The notes beneath the pieces are model-generated. The model saw nothing but the letters and a program-made list of their open reading frames with translations. It made no database searches and had not been told where the DNA came from. The translations under genes and the position numbers were made by a program. This document shows positions 54,810 to 63,639 of a stretch of DNA of 64,000 nt, one piece after another (position 1 is the stretch's first letter; each line of letters begins with the position of its first letter). Source of the DNA: Ephydatia muelleri (lineage: Eukaryota; Porifera; Demospongiae; Spongillida; Spongillidae); contig JABACO010000024.1 of NCBI GenBank assembly GCA_013339895.1, positions 124,001 through 188,000 of the forward strand, written 5' to 3'.

Positions 54810-56060
54810 GTGTGTGTCGTGTGTCGTGTGTCACGTGTCTGTGCACATGTGCGAGTCTGTGTGTGTGTCTGTATATCTTTGTGTGTTTGTGTGCACGTGT
54901 GTGTCTGTATGTGTGTCTGTGTGTATGCGTGTGTCTGTGTGCATCGTGTGTGTATCTGAGTGTGTGTCTGTTGTGTCTGTGCATGTGTGTCTATATGTAT
55001 TTTGTGTGTGTGAGTCTGTGTTCATGTCTGCGTGTCTGTGTGTGGTTCTGTGTGTGTGTATGTCGTGTGTCTGTGGGTATGTCTGTGTATTTCATGTGTG
55101 TGTCCATGTGCGTCTGCGTGCGTGTCGTGCGTGTATCTGTGTGTTGTCTGTGCATGTGCGTATTCCATGTGTGTCTGTGCGTCTGTGTGTGTGTCGTGCA
55201 TGTATCTGTGTGTCTGTGCATGTATGTATTCTGTGTGTGTCTATGCGTCTGTGTGTGTTGTGTGCATCTGTGTGTGTCTGTGCATGTATGTGTGTGTCGT
55301 GTGTGTATCTGTGTGTGTAAATGCATGTGTGTATTCCGTGTGTGTCTGTGAGTCTGTGTGTGTGTCATGTGTGTGCATGTGTGTGTCTATGTATATTTCT
55401 TGAGTGTCTATATATTTCGTGTGTGTCTGTGTGTGCTTGTGTGTGTCTGTGCATCTGTGTGTGTGTCTGTGCATGTATGTGTGTCTGTGTGTATGTCTGT
55501 CATGTGTGTCGGTGCATGTGTGTGTCTATGTGTGTTTCGTGTGTGTGTTTGGGGAATTCCTGTGTGTCTGTGTGACTGTCTTGTGTGTGTGTCTGTGTAT
55601 GCATGTGTGTCTGTGCATGTATGCGTGTCCTAGTGTGTATTTCATGTGTGTGTGTGGCTGTGTGTATGCATGTGTGTCTGTGTGTGCTAGTGTGTATTTC
55701 CATGTGTGTGTGCGTGTGTGTGTGCATGTGTGTCATATATGTGTGTGTCTGTGTGTTTTGTGTGTCATATGTGTGAGTCTGTGTGTCCATGTGTGTGTGT
55801 CTGTGTATCTCTGTGTGTGTTTGCATGCATCTGTTTGTATGTGCCTGTGTGCGTTTGTGTGTGTGTGCGTTAGTGCATTTGTGTGTCTGTGTGTGTGTAT
55901 GTCATGTGTTTGTCTGTGTGTGCGTTAGTGAGTCTGTGTGTGCATTTGTGTGTCTGTGTGTATGTAAATGTCGTGTGTGTGTCTGTGTGTGTCTGGGTGT
56001 ATGTTTATGTCGTGTGTGTGCCTGTATGTGTGCATGTGTGCATGTGTGTGTTATGCAAGC
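54810..56060. repeat. 1.25-kb GT-rich satellite-like tract
   Basis: Almost pure (TG)n interspersed with TCTG, CATG and TATG steps, giving a diffuse repeat TGTGTGTCTGTG. All frames on both strands stay open for long distances (Cys/Val or Thr/His repeats), which is a compositional artefact and not coding. The strand bias is extreme: G+T on plus. Alternating purine-pyrimidine DNA can adopt Z form. Confidence 0.9.
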
Positions 56061-56952
56061 TTGGTACAGTAAATTGAAATCCAATCAATTAAATTGAATA
56101 GAATGCATGTGCATGTGACAATGTTTATGAGAGAGTGTTTGTACCATCATCAGACAGGTGTATTGTTTGCCACATGTATAACTGGTGTGTGCAAGTACGC
56201 TGTACATGTGTGTGTGTATTGTGTATAAGAAAATACGCCATACGATAGTGTACAGGGCCATGTACGCAACAATCCAAGTGTGTGCACAAGTGTGAGATAG
56301 CATGAGTTCATGTACTATGTGTGAGCTGAAAGTTGTGTGAGACGAAATCATTGCTGCAATCGTAGCTGCAAGACGATGATTTTAGCAAGATGATGGCAGA
56401 TAGGAAAGCTTCATTACAAGAATAGAGGATGATGCGGGTGCGTAGCAAATAGTCTTACGCACGTCGTTTTGAATACAGCCGGCGACGTGGGAGGCGAAAG
56501 ATTACTGCAACCATTCACTTGGATCCGTTAATTTGGTACGATCGTCTGACAAAGTGAACAGTCAATTAATGTCTTCTTCTTCTTTTAATTTTCCCGCATA
56601 TATAAACTCACTGCCTGAGTGAGACAAAAACAGTTCAGGGCCGTAGCAGCCGGTCAGGCATTCGGGCTATAGCCTGACCACTTTTTGCCCAAGGTCCACC
56701 TCACGAAACGGCTGAAAACGATATAAAATTGTATGCATACCCAGTATGGATAATTCTATAATAATTATATTCACAGTTTACCCGCAAAAAGGTTTTCATG
56801 GTTGTTTAGTTTTGGACCAATGAGTAGCTGTGTGCGTACTTGTAATTGCAATCCGCTGCTATTTTTTGTTTCCATCTTGAAAACCAGTCACATTTATAAT
56901 GATAAATGATTTATAAAAATTATTGTAGTCAACGTGCGTACGTGAGCACCTC

Positions 56953-57759
56953 ATGGCTGGCTACGCTAACTTTCAGCAATCGTCAGCTGATAGCCAACAA
57001 TTAGCCCAGCTAACCTGCAATACTCTTGAGCGCTTGCGTAATCAGGAGTGTGGAGCAAGGTTTCTGGCATGCAAGAAAAATTGCAGATTGATGAACCAAT
57101 GCTACCAAGAAAGCGCAAGGCTCCACGACGGTATGAGGTGGGAGATGGCCAAGGAACATTTCTGGAGACTGTCCAAGACTACTTTCGGGCCGAGTACTAT
57201 GTAGTTATTGATGCAGCCCTGGCATGTATTAGACAGTGGTTCGACCAACCTGGTTACCAGACTTATCGCCGTTTGGAGAATCTACTGACATCAGCAGCAA
57301 ATGGAACAGATTACCAACACGATTTAAATTTCATTGCTGAGTTTTATGATGATGATATTGACAAGGTGCTGCTTCAAACCCAGATGAAACTATTTGTCAG
57401 CTTTTCCTACCACTGCTAACGTTGGTGTACGAGATATTGTGCAACATGTTTGCGCTCTATCTCCGGGTGTGCGTATGAGCATCACGCAGGTGTGCTCCCT
57501 TGTCCGTCTGCTGCTGGTCAAGCCAGCAACAAATGCTGTCAGCGAGCGAAGTGCTTCTGCTCTGAGAAGAGTGAAGTCTTACCTCAGAACTACCATGACT
57601 GATTCAAGGCTCAATAATCTACTTGTTCTCCATGTCCATAAGGATCGCTGTGATTCACTAGTGCTGGAGGATTGCCTAAATGAGTTTGTGTGTTGCAGTG
57701 AACATCGCCTTTCTCTGTTTTGCAAGTTTGACTTTGAGATACATTGTTGCATTATTTAG
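56953..57759 (+). pseudogene. hAT transposase C-terminal remnant
   Basis: Three frames in turn: 56953-57045 (LAQLTCNTLERLRNQE), 57045-57400 (FLETVQDYFRAEYYVVIDAA, then RQWFDQPGYQTYRRLENLL), and 57394-57759 (QVCSLVRLLLVKPATNAVSE then ASALRRVKSYLRTTM and LLVLHVHKD). The last is the hAT C-terminal dimerisation domain with its NAVSER.FS.L motif (here SASAL). Two frameshifts make it inactive. Family resemblance is to the DUF4371/ZMYM-related hAT transposases of invertebrates. Confidence 0.82.
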
Positions 57760-57940
57760 TAAAACTTCAATATAATTGGTGTTGGGCGAAGAGGCATTAT
57801 AGGGAGTATATGTTTAAGTATATAGTAAGTGCATGTTGTTCGGAACTTTGATTCATTACATCTGACATCATGCAGGGAAAGATTTTATTGCCACATAGCA
57901 ATATTACTGCCACTCAGATTCGAGGAAATGCGTTACCTTC

Positions 57941-57989
57941 TGGGGCTCTGCCCCAGACCCCGCTGGGGGAGCTTCCAGCGCTCCCCCAG
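57941..57989. repeat. Two GC-rich hairpins near hAT 3' end
   Basis: TGGGGCTCTGCCCCA (57941-57955) and CTGGGGGAGCTTCC/AGCGCTCCCCCAG (57963-57989) are perfect or near-perfect hairpins, markedly richer in GC than their surroundings and about 70 bp inside the right TIR. Such subterminal hairpins occur in several invertebrate hAT families. Confidence 0.7.
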
Positions 57990-58139
57990 ACCCCCTAGCT
58001 GCTATTTCGTTTGGTCCTGTTACCAGCCTGACCACTTTTCTAATGCTGCCTACGGGCCTGCAGTTGCGAACGGCTAGCGACGTTTAAGGGAGAAATGGGC
58101 GGAACAAAGAAGTTATCACAATTTATTGTGGATTGTGAG

Positions 58140-58490
58140 AATGGAACACGGGTTGCATGCAAAAATGGTGCAATCGAGCGGGAAATGTGCATTAACTTTG
58201 CACAGCTATATCTCCGTGACAGATAGAGTTAAAATTAACGAACTGAATATTTCAATAGCAACAGGACCCCTGTACGTACATGCTGGATTTGAAGCGATTT
58301 GAACGCTCCTACCTGAAGATGTGAACCCCATGAGGTATCGGACCTTGTAGCATCAGCAAGGAACTGGTGCAAGGCCCCAGAATATGTTCTGCCGTAGTGA
58401 AATGGTGTAGTATGAAGTGTTGAAAACAGGAGGGCGATAGCATTAACCGTTGGGACGTTATTACGATTCAAACGCGACACATTTTTATAA
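58140..58490 (-). repeat. Right half of a long-family fold-back element
   Basis: Aligns with 26590-26935 (ctgtatctccataacggata, ctcctttacgtgcatacc) at reduced identity and ends attcaaacgcgacacatttt. Its left half is absent, and a short-family fold-back element abuts it at 58496. Confidence 0.7.
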
Positions 58491-58495
58491 CATTT

Positions 58496-58727
58496 GGGAC
58501 AGTTTCCGCCCCACGGTTAAAATGTTATAAAAATGCATCGCGTTTGAATCGCTATAACTTCCCAATGGATAACGCTATCGACTTCCTATTTTCAACACTT
58601 AATAGTGTAATGGTGTATTATGAAGTGTTGAAAATAGGAAGTCGATAGCATTATCCGTAGGGAAGTTATAGCGATTCAAACGCGATGCATTTTTATAACA
58701 TTTTAACCGTGGGGCGGAAACTGTCCC
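58496..58727. repeat. Fold-back element, short family, copy 2 (complete)
   Basis: Starts GGGACAGTTTCCGCCCCACG and ends with its exact complement CTGTCCC at 58727; about 100-bp arms around a centre near 58610. Nearly the same sequence as 32146-32365. A truncated end (cgcggaaacagtcccatata) follows at 58755-58775. Confidence 0.88.
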
Positions 58728-58826
58728 ATTTTATATAAAAATCTGTGGGGCAATTTTCGCGGAAACAGTCCCATATATTGTTCCTACACCCTCATGTCTT
58801 TGAAAGAATTTAGCCTCAAAACTTAC

Positions 58827-58928
58827 ATTAGATCTTGCTATTTCCACATCAGCACCAACTCTCAACAGTGTTTGTGCTATGTCCAGATGACCTTTTTCAC
58901 AGGCCATATACAATGGAGTTGCATTGAT
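58827..58928 (-). CDS. Ankyrin exon, IN type (block C)
   Basis: This 102-bp phase-0 exon encodes INATPLYMACEKGHLDIAQT to GADVEIARSN, an intact ankyrin repeat. Acceptor TTCTAG, donor GTAAGT. It is the rightmost ankyrin exon found, and its right-hand flank aligns with block A (10410-10740). Confidence 0.8.
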
Positions 58929-59859
58929 CTAGAAGAAGTAAACAAAAAATGACAGGCTTGATTGTTAGATAAACACCTCCATGCACATGTATAGTAATAT
59001 GCAGTAAAGAAAAGGGTGAGCAAATTGTGAGAATTCATGAGAGATGAGGAGAGAAAGGGGGGGGGGGGGGGGGTTGAAAGGTTAGGGAGAGAAGAAAGAA
59101 AAATAAAGGGATCTTACCCGAGCAAGGTATGTGCAAATATTGCTAAAAGATAAAAACAATAAAACCGGCACTTGGTGGAGAACATTGCAAATAAGCATCA
59201 CGGTCAGTAAAAATGGGAACCAGCAAGGCCCAGCAGGTTGTGTGTGTTGTGCTTATTTTTATGTTTATTTGTTACACTTCACAATTGATTTGAATTGATG
59301 ACCATTACCGATAACGGTATCTTTTTATCATTCTCTTGATTGCACCGTGCTAGACAATCCAACTGAACTGTATAGAAAACTTTGGGCCACTAATACACCC
59401 TCAACTGATTAATCCACATGTGCGGAATATGGGGGTAGTAGCCTAAATTGCTATCTACAGACAAGTTTTGCAATTTGCCGAGATTGCTACAAGTTCCATT
59501 GGAATTAGTGATTTCCTTGAGGATCTGAATTTGGCTTTGCTTAAGTTTACTGAACCACACACCTGTTGTGTATAAAAACTTCCATACAACACAAATACCA
59601 TTATGCAACAGACACAATTCATCAATTCCTTTATATAATGTGACGGGCTAGGTAAAAGCATCGATACAAGCTGCAATTGTTAGCAATGTATTTGGCTAGA
59701 AATTCAATGGGATTAATATTTAAGTGTATTAGCAGAGCCAACAGCCAGTAGCTGCTGTTTTAGGAACAACATAGCACACACACAAATACAATCATTCATT
59801 AACCAACAGCCAGATGGAGCATATGTGCAACTCTTCATTAATAATATTTATTACACTGA

Positions 59860-60356
59860 ACTCTTCCCCATTGACTAATTTAAAGTCATTTCATCCATAT
59901 TGAGCTGATGCTGTCTAGGCTCTTCAACTGGCTCACTTGGCTTCACTACATCAGACCTGTATAAATTAGATTGTCAGATTCCTCATTCACCAAAAACTCT
60001 GTAGCAACCTTAGTAGCTTCATCACCTCTTCTCTTCACTGAAGGAGCTACATGTGTGGATTGGTGTGCATCCTCTGTAGGTTAGTCTGATACAGTTTCAT
60101 GCCAGCAAAGACTTTCCTTACAACTACGGATCTATCTACATGCCTTCTCCAAAGAGCATTGGTCCTAATCATGAGTTCAATGGTGCATGCTATCAAAATA
60201 ACAGATGATGTCTTAGGCCCTAATGTCCGCCAAATTATACTTGGCACTACGAATACAGCTGCTCCTATGTCAACCTCTATGAATATTTTAGCATTTTCAA
60301 TCCTTACAACCGCTGAATTAGATCATGTACTGCAAGCTCTAACCTTCACTGTGTAA
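59860..60356 (-). pseudogene. gypsy protease-region remnant (block C copy)
   Basis: Aligns with 11470-11960. The minus strand reads IFIEVDIGAAVFVV in pieces, a retropepsin-like active site with DTG changed. It carries no TIR element at about 59832, where block A has one. Many stops. Confidence 0.5.
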
Positions 60357-60595
60357 AAAGGGTTGTTATACAGTACTGTATAACGCGTGTATTCATGTGT
60401 TATGCACACGTTATACACGTATTATCCGCATGTGTATAACTTTGCGTATGGATACTCTATACACAGTTGCGTATAACAACTATAGTATAACACTGTGTAT
60501 AACTTCTGTATAACATTTAGTATAACAATGAATAACAATATGTATAACAGTAGCAAAGAGTATAACACAGTGTATAACATAATTATGAATTTTGA
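60357..60595. repeat. GTATAAC motif cluster
   Basis: Ten GTATAAC on the plus strand and two GTTATAC within about 240 bp, at irregular spacing of 10-40 bp, so it is not a simple tandem repeat. It begins right at the end of the block C homology. Role unknown. Confidence 0.75.
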
Positions 60596-60604
60596 ATTAG
60601 TCTC

Positions 60605-60958
60605 TCATTTCCTGCATATCCTCGTTTCCAGGCCTCTTCTATAAAGATATAATCTGTTATAAGCGAGTAAATAGAACGTATATACAGGGAACAAAAAAAA
60701 ATAATCAACAGAGAACGAGTTCATTCGGCGACGGTGAAGCATCCATGCAGGTGGAAAGGCCATCAGGAAAGTTCCGAGCGCGGTGGGCCCAATTGTCTCT
60801 CCTTCCGTGGCGCCTTGTTTTGCTCTCCCGAGTGTGTCCAAAAACGCGTTTAGTTCCTCCGATCTCCTCTTAGCATCGTCCCACTGTCCAGTTCCGACAC
60901 GTTCAGTACATCCCTTTCTTGCATGATCTGTTACTTGTGCGGATCGCCGCTCCCATAG
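60605..60958 (-). CDS. Candidate exon, unrecognised
   Basis: An acceptor-like ACTATAG precedes an open frame of 117 codons: LWERRSAQVTDHARKG, GQWDDAKRRSEELNAFLDTL, GPTALGTFLMAFPPAWMLH, ending at 60605. The first half is charged and plausibly helical. The second half becomes AT-rich and may be intron read-through, so the true exon may end near 60690. No ATG near the start and no known domain. It lies about 110 bp from an oppositely oriented candidate exon. Confidence 0.3.
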   Translation of the reverse strand, partial: LWERRSAQVTDHARKGCTERVGTGQWDDAKRRSEELNAFLDTLGRAKQGATEGETIGPTALGTFLMAFPPAWMLHRRRMNSFSVDYFFLFPVYTFYLLAYNRLYLYRRGLETRICRK

Positions 60959-61070
60959 CTATAGTGTATAAAACTAAGACTAAAAACGCACGTACAACAT
61001 TTTTGAATTCGAGCGCTTACCTAGTTGTGCTCTAATTGCCTGCCCTTCTTTCAAATCGGCTTCATTTCAG

Positions 61071-61289
61071 AGTCCGGTTGTAGTTCGCTATGCCAACTAC
61101 ATAGCAAAAATGATAGAACTCACACCTTTAACCGTCAACAAGTATACCTTCAACCTCTTCTATGCTGATATCCGAGACATCACTTCAGCGTTATGGACGC
61201 TTGAGATTCTGAGAACAAAGAATTCCCGTTACCAATACAAAGCCACACTGCTTACGCTTCTTGAGACTTCAGCTGATTCTCCTCAGTAG
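61071..61289 (+). CDS. Candidate terminal exon, unrecognised
   Basis: Acceptor CTTCATTTCAG then 72 codons, SPVVVRYANYIAKMIELTPL, NLFYADIRDITSALWTLEIL, YKATLLTLLETSADSPQ, stop TAG at 61287. Amino-acid composition is protein-like and the frame contains no repeats. No domain recognised. A further open frame starts with ATG at 61415 (82 codons, ending 61663) but has no known motif. Confidence 0.3.
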   Translation, partial: SPVVVRYANYIAKMIELTPLTVNKYTFNLFYADIRDITSALWTLEILRTKNSRYQYKATLLTLLETSADSPQ

Positions 61290-61809
61290 GAAGGAAAAAT
61301 AAAAAGAAGCCGATATAACGTTACTGTACCTGCACAGAAAGTGATGTCCTTCTCTATCGAGTTGATGTTACAGCATCGCTTTGAGACAGTTTTGGTCGCA
61401 ACCTCTCTTACTAATTGTTATACATGTCCGCTACTGAAAATGATTCTCCTGCAGGAGTAGCATCGCCATGCTGCCTAGGACCTAAGGTTCGGCGCGGGTA
61501 TCTTCGTCGTCATGGTACTAGTATATCGACTGATAGGTTCTGCTGTGACGCGATCGTTGCTCAGGGATCTGTTAGAGAAGAAACCTGGGAATTAGCAACT
61601 AGTCCCTCAATTTACTTGAAGACCTACGCAAGATATTTCTGGCTGATAGGAACGTACGGTTAGTTGCAGTAGATTTCCCGACGATGACGCCATACCTGCA
61701 TGTGGCTTTGAAGAGTCTACGCATGCGCGTTACATTCATTTGAAATGGAAGTCTCGTACGCTGTATTTGTTCCAAACTGGGGTTTCAAAAGCTGCTTATT
61801 ACAGACATA

Positions 61810-62420
61810 TGACTTATTTGATGCACATCAGAATACCGGGTCTGGCCAATAACATGATTCTATTTGATGCACACCAGCCACCATGACTCTATTACATGCA
61901 CACCAGGGACTGCCACTTAAAAAAATTCAATTCAATACAAACCTGTGTCTGGCCGCTATCCTGATTCTATTTGAAGCACACTGGGTGTGGTCGCTAACAT
62001 GATTCTATCTGATGCACACCAGGGATTCCACTACCATGACTTGATTTGTAGTTTTAACTATAGCTATGCTACCTGTCACTGTAGCAGTGTGCATCAGATA
62101 GAATCATATTAGCGGCCAGTCCGGTGTGCATCAAATAAAGTCATGCTATTGGCCAGTCTCTGGTGTGCAGCTGATAGGATTGTGGTATCGACCAGCTGAC
62201 CCTGGTGAGCATCAATTAGAAACATGTTAGCGACCTGACCCAGCCAGTGTGCATCAAATTGAATCTTATTAACTTTAGTGTAATAGTGTCTTGGTAGCGA
62301 CCAGATACAATCTGGATAGCCTGATGATTCAATCTGATGCACACAGGTCTGGCCGTGGCCGCTATCTGATGTACATGACTCTATCAGATGCACACCAGGG
62401 ACTGGTGATAGCATGATGTA
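61810..62420. repeat. Two-orientation cluster of GATGCACACCAG-type repeats
   Basis: About five copies of (ATTCTATTTGATGCACACCAG, first 20 nt given as a guide: ATTCTATTTGATGCACACCA) with TGGCC.CTAAC spacers run forward to 62030. About five run inverted from 62090 to 62265, then two forward near 62335 and 62390. Degenerate, spacing 30-60 bp. The inverted arrangement could fold into large stem-loops. No coding content. Confidence 0.75.
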
Positions 62421-62764
62421 TAGAAGTGTACTGGGTCATTGCTATAAGTACTCACAAACTTGCTTTTTTATAATGGTCATATGATATGGCCACACCCCTT
62501 TATGACATGTATGAATGTATATTAACATGACATGTACATATATGGAAAAGTTCATTTACATCTCACAAGTGCAGGTTGACAAACATGTACATGTACAGAT
62601 GTAATAATACAACAAATACAAATATTAGTTCACATCAAATCTCCCAGTTTCCATCAATGTAAGGCTTGATCCTAGCAGGATAAGAATATATTAAGACATC
62701 ACACCATGCAAACATATCATACATACAATTTTGATGAAGACTACAGTATTGAAAATCTGGTTAC

Positions 62765-62930
62765 AATTTGTGCATGTGTGTGTCGATGTGTATGCATGTG
62801 TGCCATGTACACACACATACACCACTAACACACACGTGTACACACAGGACACACACTAACACACACACTAATACACATACACACACATGTGTACATGTGT
62901 ACACATATACACGTGTACACTAACACATTA
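62765..62930. repeat. (TG)n/(CA)n microsatellite
   Basis: Imperfect gtgtg followed by cacaca and gtgtac blocks, partly palindromic (acatgtgtacatgtgtacac). Confidence 0.85.
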
Positions 62931-62934
62931 CTTA

Positions 62935-63320
62935 CCAAGCCTTGTAACTTCCCCAGGCTAAGTAGGTGTGTAGGTGTACGTACCCAGCCCCTAAGCTCCC
63001 CAGCTATATGCTTCTGTCAAAACATGCCCAGTTGACTGATTGAGGGCCAGGGCAAGAACCCCTCTGAGCTGTGATTCTGCCAACCCCGACCTGTTGGCTG
63101 TGGGGAACTCTCGTGAGTGACGCTGGTCACCAATTGGGAGTCCCTGTGGCCAAGCCATGCGTGGCTTGTTAGGTCATTTGGGGGAGACTCAGGGAGGCAG
63201 GCACCAGATGGTGGCGTTGGCCACCCACTGAGTGACCTGCATACCAAGCCAAGATGCTGGCCCAGGCTTGGGTCCCCGAGTTAGAAGGTCAAGCCTGGTA
63301 GGGACCCACCCTGGGTGTAT
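62935..63320. other. GC-rich unassigned segment
   Basis: About 300 bp clearly richer in GC than its neighbours, between microsatellites. No splice-bounded frame; a minus-strand open frame (63247-63017) has no motif. It might be a SINE or LINE 3' fragment, ending in ggtagggacccaccctgggt followed by AT-rich DNA, but no box A/B or RT signal was found. Confidence 0.35.
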
Positions 63321-63534
63321 TAAATATTAATAGGCATGACAGTGATTAAGAAATACACAGAAGGGGTACAATGGTGATGCAGGGGTGGAGGGTGGGTGAT
63401 GTGAACCAACAAGCTCGATCTCCTGAAGCACCGGGGAGTGCTGGGAGGCTGCCGGGGCATACAATGAACACATGCACCAAATGCACACATACATGTTCTC
63501 ACTGACACAGACACACATGCGCGCACCAGCGTGC

Positions 63535-63575
63535 GTGCACACACACAAGCACACACACACACACACACACACACC
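63535..63575. repeat. (CA)n microsatellite
   Basis: acacacacaagcacacac and a longer pure run to 63573. Confidence 0.85.
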
Positions 63576-63639
63576 TTATGCGTGAACACAAACATGTACC
63601 ACCTAGTGACACTGATATACATTTAGTAGTACTCAACAC

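Larger units (their letters stand above)
56636..58060 (+). mobile_element. hAT transposon, internally deleted, with TIRs
   Basis: The left end CAGGGCCGTAGCAGCCGGTC is mirrored at 58060 (CAGGCCCGTAGGCAGCATTA on the complement), and both ends contain GGTCAGG a little further in. CAGTT flanks both sides (56631-56635 and 58061-58065). Inside is the C-terminal part of a hAT transposase. At 1,425 bp it is about half the length of autonomous hAT elements; the BED finger and much of the catalytic domain are missing. A 5-bp duplication is short for hAT (usually 8). Confidence 0.85.
3715..58928 (-). other. Ankyrin-repeat exon array (one or more minus-strand genes)
   Basis: Fourteen ankyrin exons and one decayed copy lie on the minus strand between these points, each encoding one 33-34 residue ankyrin repeat (or a 22-residue end repeat) with phase-0 borders. 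Because every exon is a multiple of 3, exons can be added or skipped without breaking the frame. Transcript order from right to left is IN, W, K, Y, Q, IN, W, DN, W, (W, frameshifted), IN, K, Y, (decayed), Q, IN, naming each exon by its first residues. Ankyrin repeats bind proteins; no signal peptide, kinase or other fused domain is visible here. Promoter, start and stop exons were not identified. It may be one long gene or several tandem paralogues. Confidence 0.7.

Noticed and set aside
54757..56097. Long Cys/Val-rich and Thr/His-rich open frames (up to 187 codons)
   Set aside because: All six frames are open because the DNA is nearly pure GT/CA repeat; no gene structure.
60357..60595. Possible TATA-box promoter array
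   Set aside because: GTATAAC copies occur in both orientations without a downstream gene; no basis to call promoters.
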